Positions 16,438-22,107 of a stretch of 50,183 bases of DNA are shown one piece after another. Position 1 is the first letter of the stretch. Every line of letters starts with the position of its first letter. Position numbers and translations under genes: made by a program. The stretch spans positions 1-50,183 of the IMG/VR virus record IMGVR_UViG_3300030118_003880. One strand, written 5' to 3'. The DNA is from a virus. Under the pieces are notes generated by a model, which worked only from the letters and a program-made list of their open reading frames with translations, was not told the origin of the DNA and did not search any database.

Positions 16438-16785
16438 ATGGCGAAACGCTATCAAGACAAAGAATATCTAAAATGGGTAGTAAGAACCAAGCCTTGCATG
16501 ATTTGTAAGGCGGGGTTTCTTACACACGGCGGTCCAATCCAAGCCCATCATTTACTAAAGCCAAAATCAAAACTTAGGGGTTTCGGACTTCGGGCAAACG
16601 ATTTTGAGGTAATTCCTTTATGTATGTACCACCATCAAAAACTTCATACTAAATTTGGTGACGAAATAAAATTTTTAAAGAATTACGGATTCAAAGAAGA
16701 TGCGGCAATAAAATACGCCGATACTTTATACGAACAATATCAATACGAAAATTCCGACGATTATATAGACGATCTGCCCTTCTAA
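16438..16785 (+). CDS. HNH endonuclease, DUF968-like, with SSB-like C-terminal tip
   Basis: 115 residues. 'KPCMICKAG' followed by 'QAHHLL', 'DFEVIPLCMYHHQKLH' gives a Cys-x2-Cys and a His-Asn-His type nuclease site of the DUF968/Ref-like group. These are small phage nucleases linked to recombination. The C-terminus is acidic and ends in 'DDLPF', very close to the end of the SSB-like protein encoded just upstream. That suggests it either mimics SSB or competes for the same partners. Confidence 0.75.
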   Translation: MAKRYQDKEYLKWVVRTKPCMICKAGFLTHGGPIQAHHLLKPKSKLRGFGLRANDFEVIPLCMYHHQKLHTKFGDEIKFLKNYGFKEDAAIKYADTLYEQYQYENSDDYIDDLPF

Positions 16786-16813
16786 AAAAACTTAATATTT
16801 TTTCATATTACTT

Positions 16814-16842
16814 ATTGACATATTATGCCATTTTGGTAAGGT
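16814..16842 (+). promoter_or_regulatory. Candidate promoter with operator-like spacer
   Basis: A perfect TTGACA at 16814-16819, 17-bp spacer, and a weak TAAGGT at 16837-16842. The spacer has TGCCATTTTGG touching the -10, aligned as in the promoter at 11619. Its weak -10 suggests it may depend on an activator. Confidence 0.45.
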
Positions 16843-16848
16843 GTGCAT

Positions 16849-17277
16849 ATGGAAATAAATTTAAAGGAAAATATGGACTTACTAAAACTAAAAACTTTGA
16901 ACGTAGGCGACTTAGTTGTTTACGAATTTGGCAAACTAAAATATATGGCTTACTGCTATAAAGTAGAAGGCGACTATGGCTTTGTTCACAACATTGCGGT
17001 AATGGAAAAGAACGGGGACCAAATGTGGGAAATGATCCCACAAGAAAACATGGACGAATTTACTAAAGAACTTTGTGAAAAAAGAAATAAGATTATGTCT
17101 TATGCAACCGGCTTTGAAATACATATACCGGCATTGGACGACGACAAAGAACTTAACTTTGTAAATCTATCGGCTATCTATAATTTTGATGAACGTGTTT
17201 TAAATAGAATCAAAAGCTACGATTGGTCTATGGATTCATGGAACGATGTATTGCCTTCAAATAAGGAGATCCACTAA
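16849..17277 (+). CDS. Hypothetical early protein (about 134-142 aa)
   Basis: Up to 142 residues from ATG 16849; a start at ATG 16873 with AAAGGA fits the promoter better and gives 134. The N-terminal half looks like an SH3-type beta barrel ('NVGDLVVYEFGKLKYMAYCYKVEGDYGFVHNIAV'). The C-terminal half is acidic and helical. I do not recognise the family. It is followed by a TAATG overlap with the next gene, so it heads a small operon running to 19176. Confidence 0.55.
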   Translation: MEINLKENMDLLKLKTLNVGDLVVYEFGKLKYMAYCYKVEGDYGFVHNIAVMEKNGDQMWEMIPQENMDEFTKELCEKRNKIMSYATGFEIHIPALDDDKELNFVNLSAIYNFDERVLNRIKSYDWSMDSWNDVLPSNKEIH

Positions 17278-17480
17278 TGTCTAAATTATTTAGAAATTGG
17301 TTTGATAAATGCACCAATGATTTTGATTCGCTATCCGAAGCGGAAAAGAAAGAATGGAATGATTGGGTACGCCAACAAGAAATCAACGACGCCGTAGAAG
17401 ATCAAGTAGAAAGAATATCTAGGGCATTAGGTACTAATGTTCCACGTGGAACAAATATAGGGGGAAAAAAATGGAAATAA
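17277..17480 (+). CDS. Hypothetical protein (67 aa) whose gene contains a parS-like palindrome
   Basis: 67 residues, charged and helical ('LSEAEKKEWNDWVRQQEINDAVEDQVERISRAL'), with a short C-terminal tail containing 'GTNVPRGTN'. That tail is encoded by a perfect 16-bp palindrome at 17438-17453. AAGGAG precedes the start and the ATG overlaps the upstream stop. No known function. The tail looks shaped by the DNA element rather than by protein function, which would explain its low-complexity look. Confidence 0.55.
   Translation: MSKLFRNWFDKCTNDFDSLSEAEKKEWNDWVRQQEINDAVEDQVERISRALGTNVPRGTNIGGKKWK
17438..17453. other. parS-like centromere site (perfect 16-bp palindrome)
   Basis: TGTTCCACGTGGAACA is a perfect inverted repeat and matches the chromosomal parS consensus bound by ParB in many bacteria; Pseudomonas parS has the same 15 bases. 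No parA or parB gene is present in the window. A fixed 16-mer is expected about 1e-5 times in 50 kb, so chance is unlikely. Confidence 0.65.
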
Positions 17481-17632
17481 ATCAACGCGTAAGAATAAAA
17501 AATCAAGCGATATTCGGAACCTATTATGGACCGGTAAAAGGTGAACCGGATAAAGTTTGGTTCAACGATGAAGAACTTAACAAGATTATTAAGGTCAAGA
17601 AAACACAATTAGAAGAGGTGACATATGAATAA
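17471..17632 (+). CDS. Short hypothetical protein (53 aa)
   Basis: 53 residues, translated directly from ATG 17471 to TAA 17632. It overlaps the end of the previous gene and the start of the next. The sequence 'GTYYGPVKGEPDKVWFNDEEL' looks like a small SH3-like or KOW-type beta fold of the sort found in small phage proteins. GGGG lies upstream of the start. Tight overlap on both sides supports it as a real gene. No function known. Confidence 0.6.
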   Translation: MEINQRVRIKNQAIFGTYYGPVKGEPDKVWFNDEELNKIIKVKKTQLEEVTYE

Positions 17633-18827
17633 TATTGTTCTACAAAAATTAATCACGGCGCATAATCTTATTCCGTCGGGCGGCATACTTACCAAAAAAT
17701 CCGGTAAAGAATTTCACGAATCTTGGAAGGTACAACAATACATGATGGGATTTCAATTCAAAGATCTTCCAAATAGTGTGCAAACTGCTTATCCGGATCA
17801 ATCAAAGATCTACGGTATGAATAGCCCAATAATGTTTGAAAGTCTTGGTGAACATGGTATGTACCATACGCACGGCGGGGTCGGTCATTTTGAACAAGGC
17901 TTAGATCTACGCAATGTCAATAAATTTAATGACAATGCGGTAAAGGAAACGTTGCGCGAAAATGCACGGGAAGTATCACAAGCCGCTAAATTTTATGTAG
18001 ATCTATCCGGTCCCGACGAATTAGAAGCGGAAGAAGTAGAAAAAATTATTCCGGAACTAAAAGTATATTCGCCATATAAAAGTGTTTTCTTGCAAGTAGA
18101 AACACCGGAAACCGTACACAATGTTTTGATTAAAGATTACACCGATGAAACAAAAAGTTTGACGACAACCGATAACGAAAAAACTACCGGCATATTGTCG
18201 TTCGTAAATTATGTATATATCAAAGAAGGTAGAAAAGGACCATACTTTTTATATGATCCAAATACATATAATATTTGTTGGCATGATGATATGAGTTGGA
18301 CATATGAAATCAATGGTCAAGGAATTATAGATCAAGACGGCGAAGCTATTTCCCATAAGCCAATATGGCACGACTTTCTTGATCTTACAAAAAGTCCCGA
18401 AGGAAGATATATGAATCAAGGATTAGAAGATCACGTGCAAATGATCCATTCTTGTTTTATGCAATTTATGATACTTCTACAATATCCGATGATTTGCAAT
18501 GTCAAAGAAGTCAAAGGTCGTGGCAATATATTTTTAGACAAGACCGTAAAACATACCGTAAGCGAACTTAGACGTGAACCTAAATTTACTCATAAAACCT
18601 TAACGCTAGATCTATATGGATCTTCGCAACAAAAAGGCGGCGTCATAGAAGAAGGTAAAGGCAAAGCATTTCATAGCGTTAGAAAGCATTTAAGACGCCT
18701 TGCCAACGGTAAATTGACTTGGGTAAAGGCGCATTTTAGGGGTAGTAAAGATCATGGAACGGTATTCAAAGACTATGACATAGATCCTACGAAGCCTATA
18801 ATTGAAAATAATAGAAACATACATTAG
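17625..18827 (+). CDS. Hypothetical early protein (400 aa)
   Basis: 400 residues, the longest unidentified gene of the early block. It has no transmembrane segment or clear catalytic signature. The last 60 residues have the pattern 'SVRKHLRRLANGKLTWVKAHFRGS ... GTVFKDYDI', which I recall as a recurring C-terminal motif of uncharacterised phage and plasmid proteins; it is basic and may bind nucleic acid. The middle contains several aromatic stretches such as 'YMMGFQFKDLP' and a segment with HTHGGVGH. GAGGTG precedes the ATG. Confidence 0.6.
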   Translation: MNNIVLQKLITAHNLIPSGGILTKKSGKEFHESWKVQQYMMGFQFKDLPNSVQTAYPDQSKIYGMNSPIMFESLGEHGMYHTHGGVGHFEQGLDLRNVNKFNDNAVKETLRENAREVSQAAKFYVDLSGPDELEAEEVEKIIPELKVYSPYKSVFLQVETPETVHNVLIKDYTDETKSLTTTDNEKTTGILSFVNYVYIKEGRKGPYFLYDPNTYNICWHDDMSWTYEINGQGIIDQDGEAISHKPIWHDFLDLTKSPEGRYMNQGLEDHVQMIHSCFMQFMILLQYPMICNVKEVKGRGNIFLDKTVKHTVSELRREPKFTHKTLTLDLYGSSQQKGGVIEEGKGKAFHSVRKHLRRLANGKLTWVKAHFRGSKDHGTVFKDYDIDPTKPIIENNRNIH

Positions 18828-18835
18828 GAGGTAAT

Positions 18836-19000
18836 ATGAAACTTCACTTTCCAAATAACAAGCCAAACACACAAACGGTTCAATTTAGAATAGATCCGGA
18901 AACAAAAAAGAAAATGAATGTTCTTAAAAAATACTATAAAGTAAGAACAGGGGAACTTATAAAAAAGATGATTGAAGTTTGTTGGGAGGAACTACCATGA
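18836..19000 (+). CDS. Ribbon-helix-helix DNA-binding protein (54 aa)
   Basis: 54 residues, translated from ATG 18836, which has an ideal AGGAGGT site, to TGA 19000. 'TVQFRIDPETKKKMNVLKKYYKV' followed by 'TGELIKKMIEVCWEEL' is the beta-strand, helix, helix pattern of Arc/MetJ-type regulators. It is a second candidate, besides the XRE protein, for control of the phage promoters. Its stop overlaps the next start as ATGA. Confidence 0.7.
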   Translation: MKLHFPNNKPNTQTVQFRIDPETKKKMNVLKKYYKVRTGELIKKMIEVCWEELP

Positions 19001-19176
19001 AACAATTTAAGTTTGAATACGACCCGAATGATAGTCACGAAAATAATTTTCGTTGTTGGTATTCGGAAAATTCTAGTGAAAGAAGATATTTCAAAGAAAG
19101 GGTGCTAACAAAGCACGAAGCGAAATATGTCTTTAATAAGATGTATGGTGATAAATCACGCCGTTTGACCGCCTAG
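18997..19176 (+). CDS. Hypothetical protein (59 aa), last gene of the early block
   Basis: 59 residues, basic and aromatic ('FKFEYDPNDSHENNFRCWYSE'). ATGA overlap with the ribbon-helix-helix gene and GGGAGG upstream support the start at 18997. It is the last plus-strand gene before the lysis block and its 3' end overlaps the converging gene at 19156 by 21 bp. I do not recognise the family. Confidence 0.55.
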   Translation: MKQFKFEYDPNDSHENNFRCWYSENSSERRYFKERVLTKHEAKYVFNKMYGDKSRRLTA

Positions 19177-19404
19177 ATCTTTTTCTTCGCGTTCACTTTT
19201 ATAGGCGATATTCATTCCGGCTAAAGTAAGTAGTCGTCGTCTTTCGTCATTTCCGGAATCGGTCAATATAGCACCGCCATTTTTTAATTCTACAAGACCT
19301 TCTTTGACTAAAGCGTTAAGCACTTCGGAAGGCATAGATTCTTCCTTGAACATTACCGATAAAAGACCGCCTAGTCTTTTGGTTTGTGTTTTACTTAACG
19401 CCAT
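19156..19404 (-). CDS. Hypothetical protein (82 aa), possible winged helix
   Basis: 82 residues: a basic start, then 'PSEVLNALVKEGLVELKNGGAILTDSG', which reads like the recognition helix and wing of a small winged-helix protein, then 'DERRRLLTLAGMNIAYKS'. It is the last gene on the minus strand after the lysozyme and converges with the early operon. No strong ribosome site is visible. Translation may depend on coupling to the short gene at 19490. Confidence 0.5.
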   Translation of the reverse strand: MALSKTQTKRLGGLLSVMFKEESMPSEVLNALVKEGLVELKNGGAILTDSGNDERRRLLTLAGMNIAYKSEREEKDLGGQTA

Positions 19405-19490
19405 AAAGATTTGAAAAACAATTTCATTTTAATCAACAATGGAACTTCTTTTGGATCTAATTCCTTTATTGTAGGTTTTTCCCATTTCAT
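19395..19490 (-). CDS. Very short coupled peptide (31 aa)
   Basis: 31 residues from ATG 19490 to TAA 19395. Its ATG forms an ATGA overlap with the lysozyme stop, and its end overlaps the next start by 10 bp, so it fills the only gap in this operon. The N-terminus 'MKWEKPTIKEL' resembles the leader of PqqA-type peptides (M-x-W-x-K-P), and the C-terminus is hydrophobic and basic. No radical SAM partner is in the window. It may also be a small membrane-active peptide linked to lysis. Confidence 0.4.
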   Translation of the reverse strand: MKWEKPTIKELDPKEVPLLIKMKLFFKSLWR

Positions 19491-19930
19491 ATATTAGACC
19501 AATCCCGACCTTCCCATAAAGCCGCTTCGGCTTCACGACGTCTAACCAATCCATTATTTACAGATCCACCGGCTTTATTCCATCTTTTTATTTGTGACGG
19601 AACTTCATGTTTTTTTCCGTCGTTCAAAACTTTTAAGAGCGTTGAACTTTTTAGGTTTGCCGGTCCTAAGTTGTAGGTCCATGAACAAAGCGAATCAAAT
19701 TCATTTTGTGATAATTGTACTTCTACAAGATCATTCACATAGTTTTCAAATTCAATTATGTCACCATCAAAACGTTCGTCGGCGTAGCTTTGGGACCAAA
19801 CGGTATCTTTATCAACGCCCCTAGTGGCGCCCCAACCACACGTCCACACATTAGCAGAACATAGATAGGCTTCTAGCCGACAACCTTCAAACTTTTTAAT
19901 TAATGCTTTTCCTTCTTCAGATATATTCAT
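19487..19930 (-). CDS. Endolysin, T4-type lysozyme (GH24)
   Basis: 147 residues from ATG 19930, directly behind the nuclease stop; the frame extends further upstream only inside that gene. Catalytic pattern Glu15-x8-Cys24-x5-Thr30 matches the E-x8-D/C-x5-T motif of phage lysozymes such as P1 Lyz and R21. 'CSWTYNLGPANLKSSTLL' and 'RWNKAGGSVNNGLVRRREAEAALW' are the conserved C-lobe. No signal-anchor is present, so it should need the holin to reach the peptidoglycan. Confidence 0.92.
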   Translation of the reverse strand: MNISEEGKALIKKFEGCRLEAYLCSANVWTCGWGATRGVDKDTVWSQSYADERFDGDIIEFENYVNDLVEVQLSQNEFDSLCSWTYNLGPANLKSSTLLKVLNDGKKHEVPSQIKRWNKAGGSVNNGLVRRREAEAALWEGRDWSNI

Positions 19931-19931
19931 A

Positions 19932-20303
19932 TTAGTAATCCCCCCATACTTTTGATTTCTTCCCGCCGAAATACTCAACGGCGTGTCCTTCTTTGATAAG
20001 CAATTCGCATATATTTTCGTCAGATTCCGTATAAGGTATCCCCAAAATACGTCCATATTTTCCACGTCCAAGTGATTCTATTTTTAATTTTGTACCACAT
20101 AATTCTATTAGTCTAGCTTTTGCGGCAAGACCTAACTTCTTTTCGGCAAGATCCCTAGTACGTGATTCTGGGGTATCAATCCCGTGCAGACGTACGCGTT
20201 GTTTTTCTAAAATTACATTGAAACCTAGATCTAAGTGAACATCAATTGTATCGCCGTCAATTACACGATCTAGTATGGCGTTATATACAAATGGCTTGAT
20301 CAT
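19932..20303 (-). CDS. Thermonuclease-like nuclease (SNase domain)
   Basis: 123 residues, almost only the SNase domain. 'DRVIDGDTIDV' gives the catalytic Asp and calcium site, 'RVRLHGIDTPESRTRD' the catalytic Arg and Glu, and 'GRGKYGRILGIPY' the third signature. It cleaves DNA and RNA. No signal peptide is visible, so it probably acts in the cytoplasm, possibly on host DNA. It lies inside the lysis block between holin and endolysin, 2 bp ahead of the latter. No Shine-Dalgarno is visible before ATG 20303. Confidence 0.88.
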   Translation of the reverse strand: MIKPFVYNAILDRVIDGDTIDVHLDLGFNVILEKQRVRLHGIDTPESRTRDLAEKKLGLAAKARLIELCGTKLKIESLGRGKYGRILGIPYTESDENICELLIKEGHAVEYFGGKKSKVWGDY

Positions 20304-20306
20304 AAT

Positions 20307-20326
20307 AAAAAAGGTGCGTCTGCACC
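20307..20326 (-). terminator. Hairpin with T-run behind the holin gene
   Basis: On the minus strand GGTGC and GCACC form a 5-bp stem with a 4-nt loop, directly followed by six T. It lies between the holin stop and the nuclease start, so it could attenuate transcription into nuclease and lysozyme genes. Confidence 0.5.
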
Positions 20327-20336
20327 CACCCCGTAT

Positions 20337-20504
20337 CTACTTATCTTTGGCACGTCCCACGTTTAAAGCTGCCCAATCCAATAAACGGTACACCTTTCCA
20401 ATGAATTTATCGTCCTTCGGCGTAGGTGTCAAACTAGCTACCAACGATGCGGCGGCTATTATGTATGGCACTATTTGAATCAATTTTAAAATAAAATCTA
20501 TCAT
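20337..20504 (-). CDS. Small holin-like protein (55 aa)
   Basis: 55 residues from ATG 20504 to TAG 20337, with GGGGAG at good spacing. One hydrophobic helix ('IQIVPYIIAAASLVASL') is followed by 'TPTPKDDKFIGKVYRLLDWAALNVGRAKDK', a pattern I know from short holin-like proteins of marine and enteric phages. It lies between the spanins and the endolysin, as expected for the holin. A single membrane helix at this size is closer to pinholin or class III types. Confidence 0.7.
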   Translation of the reverse strand: MIDFILKLIQIVPYIIAAASLVASLTPTPKDDKFIGKVYRLLDWAALNVGRAKDK

Positions 20505-20517
20505 AATTTCACTCCCC

Positions 20518-20541
20518 GCAGTTTTTAAATTTTGAAACTGC
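20518..20541 (-). promoter_or_regulatory. Hairpin directly upstream of the holin ribosome site
   Basis: GCAGTTT and AAACTGC form a perfect 7-bp stem with a 10-nt loop. On the minus-strand mRNA its 3' side abuts GGGGAG, the Shine-Dalgarno of the holin gene. It could tune holin translation, in the way the lambda S gene leader does. Confidence 0.4.
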
Positions 20542-20562
20542 TATCGTGATAATACCAAAAAT

Positions 20563-20943
20563 TTAGTCTTTTGTGGATTTTTCTTCTTCTTCTTCTTCTT
20601 TATCGTATTCCCGATAAAATTCTATGATGCCTAATGTTTCTTTAATATACCGTGTTATTTCCGCCATATTCATACTTAAATTTTCATATTCTTTGGTAGT
20701 CAAAGCGTAATATGCTTTTCTTGGTGCATTACCTTCTTCAACTAATCTAATATATTCTTCCATAAGTTCCGGCGTAAGAACTTCCCAATCTACGTCCGAT
20801 AATTGTAATTCTAAGGGTAGTGGTGGGTGATACATAGGCGGTCTTTCCGCAATAGTCACAACTTCTACCGGCTTTGTTTGCGATGGGATCATAGAGCAAC
20901 CCGACATAAATATTATAGAACTAATCAGGCAGATTTTATTCAT
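20563..20943 (-). CDS. Outer-membrane spanin-like lipoprotein
   Basis: 126 residues from ATG 20943. The N-terminal signal ends in the lipobox 'MSGC', so the protein should be lipidated. A Pro-rich stretch ('ERPPMYHPPLPLEL') follows, then a helical region and a Glu/Lys tail. Its start overlaps the end of the inner-membrane spanin candidate by 8 bp, the typical Rz/Rz1-like arrangement. It is larger than most Rz1 proteins. Confidence 0.7.
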   Translation of the reverse strand: MNKICLISSIIFMSGCSMIPSQTKPVEVVTIAERPPMYHPPLPLELQLSDVDWEVLTPELMEEYIRLVEEGNAPRKAYYALTTKEYENLSMNMAEITRYIKETLGIIEFYREYDKEEEEEEKSTKD

Positions 20944-21328
20944 TGTCAAATTGCTCCGGATCCGTGATAGAAATTAATTCGTCTTTTACCCTTAGTGTTC
21001 CTTTATTGACCCTTGTTTGTATCAATGCCGGTTTTGCTAAAGCAAGATTGTCAAGATCATGTTTTGCAAACGTATCCCTAAGTTTTGCAACCTGTCTATT
21101 CGCTTCTTGGTTCTTTTTTGTCAATTCGTTTACTTGATTTTGTGTTTGTGTTTGCCTTTCTAAGTGCGCTTTTATGGCTTCGTTTTGTTGTTTTATTTGT
21201 CCTTCTAAGGCTATGGCATTGCCCTTTAAAACGCTTATTTCATCTTGTAAGCGATCAATGTACCAAGCCGATCCGGCAACGGATAAGATAAGAAGTAAAC
21301 CTAGAACTGCGGCGACTTTAAAACCCAT
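20936..21328 (-). CDS. Inner-membrane spanin-like protein
   Basis: About 130 residues from the ATG near 21328; a TTG at 21388 is open but unlikely. It has an N-terminal membrane helix ('VAAVLGLLLILSVAGSAWYI'), then a long coiled coil rich in Gln and Asn ('QIKQQNEAIKAHLERQTQTQNQVNELTKK'), then a short globular end. This is the i-spanin layout. Together with the lipoprotein behind it, it should fuse the two membranes in the last step of lysis. Confidence 0.72.
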   Translation of the reverse strand: MGFKVAAVLGLLLILSVAGSAWYIDRLQDEISVLKGNAIALEGQIKQQNEAIKAHLERQTQTQNQVNELTKKNQEANRQVAKLRDTFAKHDLDNLALAKPALIQTRVNKGTLRVKDELISITDPEQFDNE

Positions 21329-21371
21329 AAAAATAGTATAAAAAAAAAGTAAAAAAAAGTCTAAAAAAGAC

Positions 21372-21401
21372 TTGACAAGATAGTCCAAAATGACATATTA
21401 T
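21372..21401 (+). promoter_or_regulatory. Promoter with operator-like spacer, before 21450
   Basis: A perfect TTGACA at 21372-21377, 18-bp spacer and TATTAT at 21396-21401. The spacer holds TCCAAAATGACA (21384-21395), the reverse complement of which matches the element in the other phage promoters. It faces the three small genes at 21450-22107 and lies back to back with the spanin gene. Confidence 0.65.
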
Positions 21402-21449
21402 ATACATATGGTAAATATTAAATTAAATAATCTAAAAGGAGAAAATAAA

Positions 21450-21611
21450 ATGATAAACCATGAAGTGAAATTAGAAGAAGTTGCTAAATTAGTGAAGGGT
21501 CTTAGCGTAGAAGATATGCAAAGATTAGAAAGAATCTTGGACCATGAACTAGCGGTAGCGCACCATCAAAGATGGGCTTTAGAAAATGTACTAAGAAAAG
21601 GGGCGGCGTAA
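21450..21611 (+). CDS. Small helical protein (53 aa)
   Basis: 53 residues from ATG 21450, chosen for the AAGGAGA ribosome site; the frame is open upstream but crosses the promoter. It is fully helical and charged ('VKLEEVAKLVKGLSVEDMQRLERILDHELAVAHHQRW'). It has its own strong promoter and a terminator over its stop codon, so it is a separately regulated, probably well-expressed gene. The family is unknown to me. Confidence 0.65.
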   Translation: MINHEVKLEEVAKLVKGLSVEDMQRLERILDHELAVAHHQRWALENVLRKGAA

Positions 21612-21625
21612 GCCCCCCTTCTTTT
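21598..21625 (+). terminator. Intrinsic terminator after 21450-21611
   Basis: AAGGGG pairs with CCCCTT, an inner GGC-GTAA-GCC hairpin closes the loop, and a T5 run follows. The stop codon lies in the loop. Downstream genes at 21638 and 21910 must depend on read-through. Confidence 0.7.
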
Positions 21626-21637
21626 TGGAGATATAAA

Positions 21638-21910
21638 ATGAACGATAATAAAATGCAAATTATTACAAGCGCAATCTATATCGGTAATGCCTACATTATT
21701 GAAAAGATAGATGGATATTTTAATACATTGTGGGTAGCACCTAGATTCAAAGACGGCACGGTTGACGATTCACAATGGAGTATTGTTGAGGACGAAGGTG
21801 TTATCAATACGGTCCTTGATTGGAATAGCGTTGAAGTGCTAGAAGAAATAACCGTAGATGAATTTTGTGAAAGGGCTTCTTTAATGAAGCCGGAAAAGGG
21901 GGAAGAATAA
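21638..21910 (+). CDS. Hypothetical protein (90 aa)
   Basis: 90 residues from ATG 21638, with GGAG upstream. Mixed alpha/beta, with 'AYIIEKIDGYFNTLWVAPRFKDGTVDDSQWSIVEDEG' suggesting a small beta sheet, and an acidic C-terminus. I do not recognise it. It is coupled to the next gene by a TAATG overlap. Confidence 0.55.
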   Translation: MNDNKMQIITSAIYIGNAYIIEKIDGYFNTLWVAPRFKDGTVDDSQWSIVEDEGVINTVLDWNSVEVLEEITVDEFCERASLMKPEKGEE

Positions 21911-22107
21911 TGGAAACTATTTATAGGGTTTATGGAGATCTTACATTAAATGGTGAAACCGGTCGTGTATGGTTTTTACAAACTAAGGATCTTAAATATG
22001 CGATTGATAAACTTAATAGATTGACGCTTCAAGGTAGAAAAAATCTTGAAATAAAAACTAAGACTATCAATAGTGAATTTGAAAGAAATCACGACGATTG
22101 GGTTTAA
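21910..22107 (+). CDS. Hypothetical protein (65 aa)
   Basis: 65 residues, start ATG 21910 overlapping the upstream stop. Predicted beta-beta-alpha-beta ('IYRVYGDLTLNGETGRVWFLQTKDLKYAIDKL'). Its end overlaps the end of the converging adenylyl cyclase gene by 4 bp. No family recognised. Confidence 0.5.
   Translation: METIYRVYGDLTLNGETGRVWFLQTKDLKYAIDKLNRLTLQGRKNLEIKTKTINSEFERNHDDWV

Noticed and set aside
18425-18440. CACGTG in the 400-residue gene as a second parS
   Set aside because: Flanks do not continue the inverted repeat. Other CACGTG sites at about 8985, 37608 and 41920 also lack the flanks.
19931-20071. Upstream extension of the lysozyme frame to 20071
   Set aside because: It lies inside the nuclease gene; ATG 19930 right after the nuclease stop gives the normal lysozyme length and motif positions.
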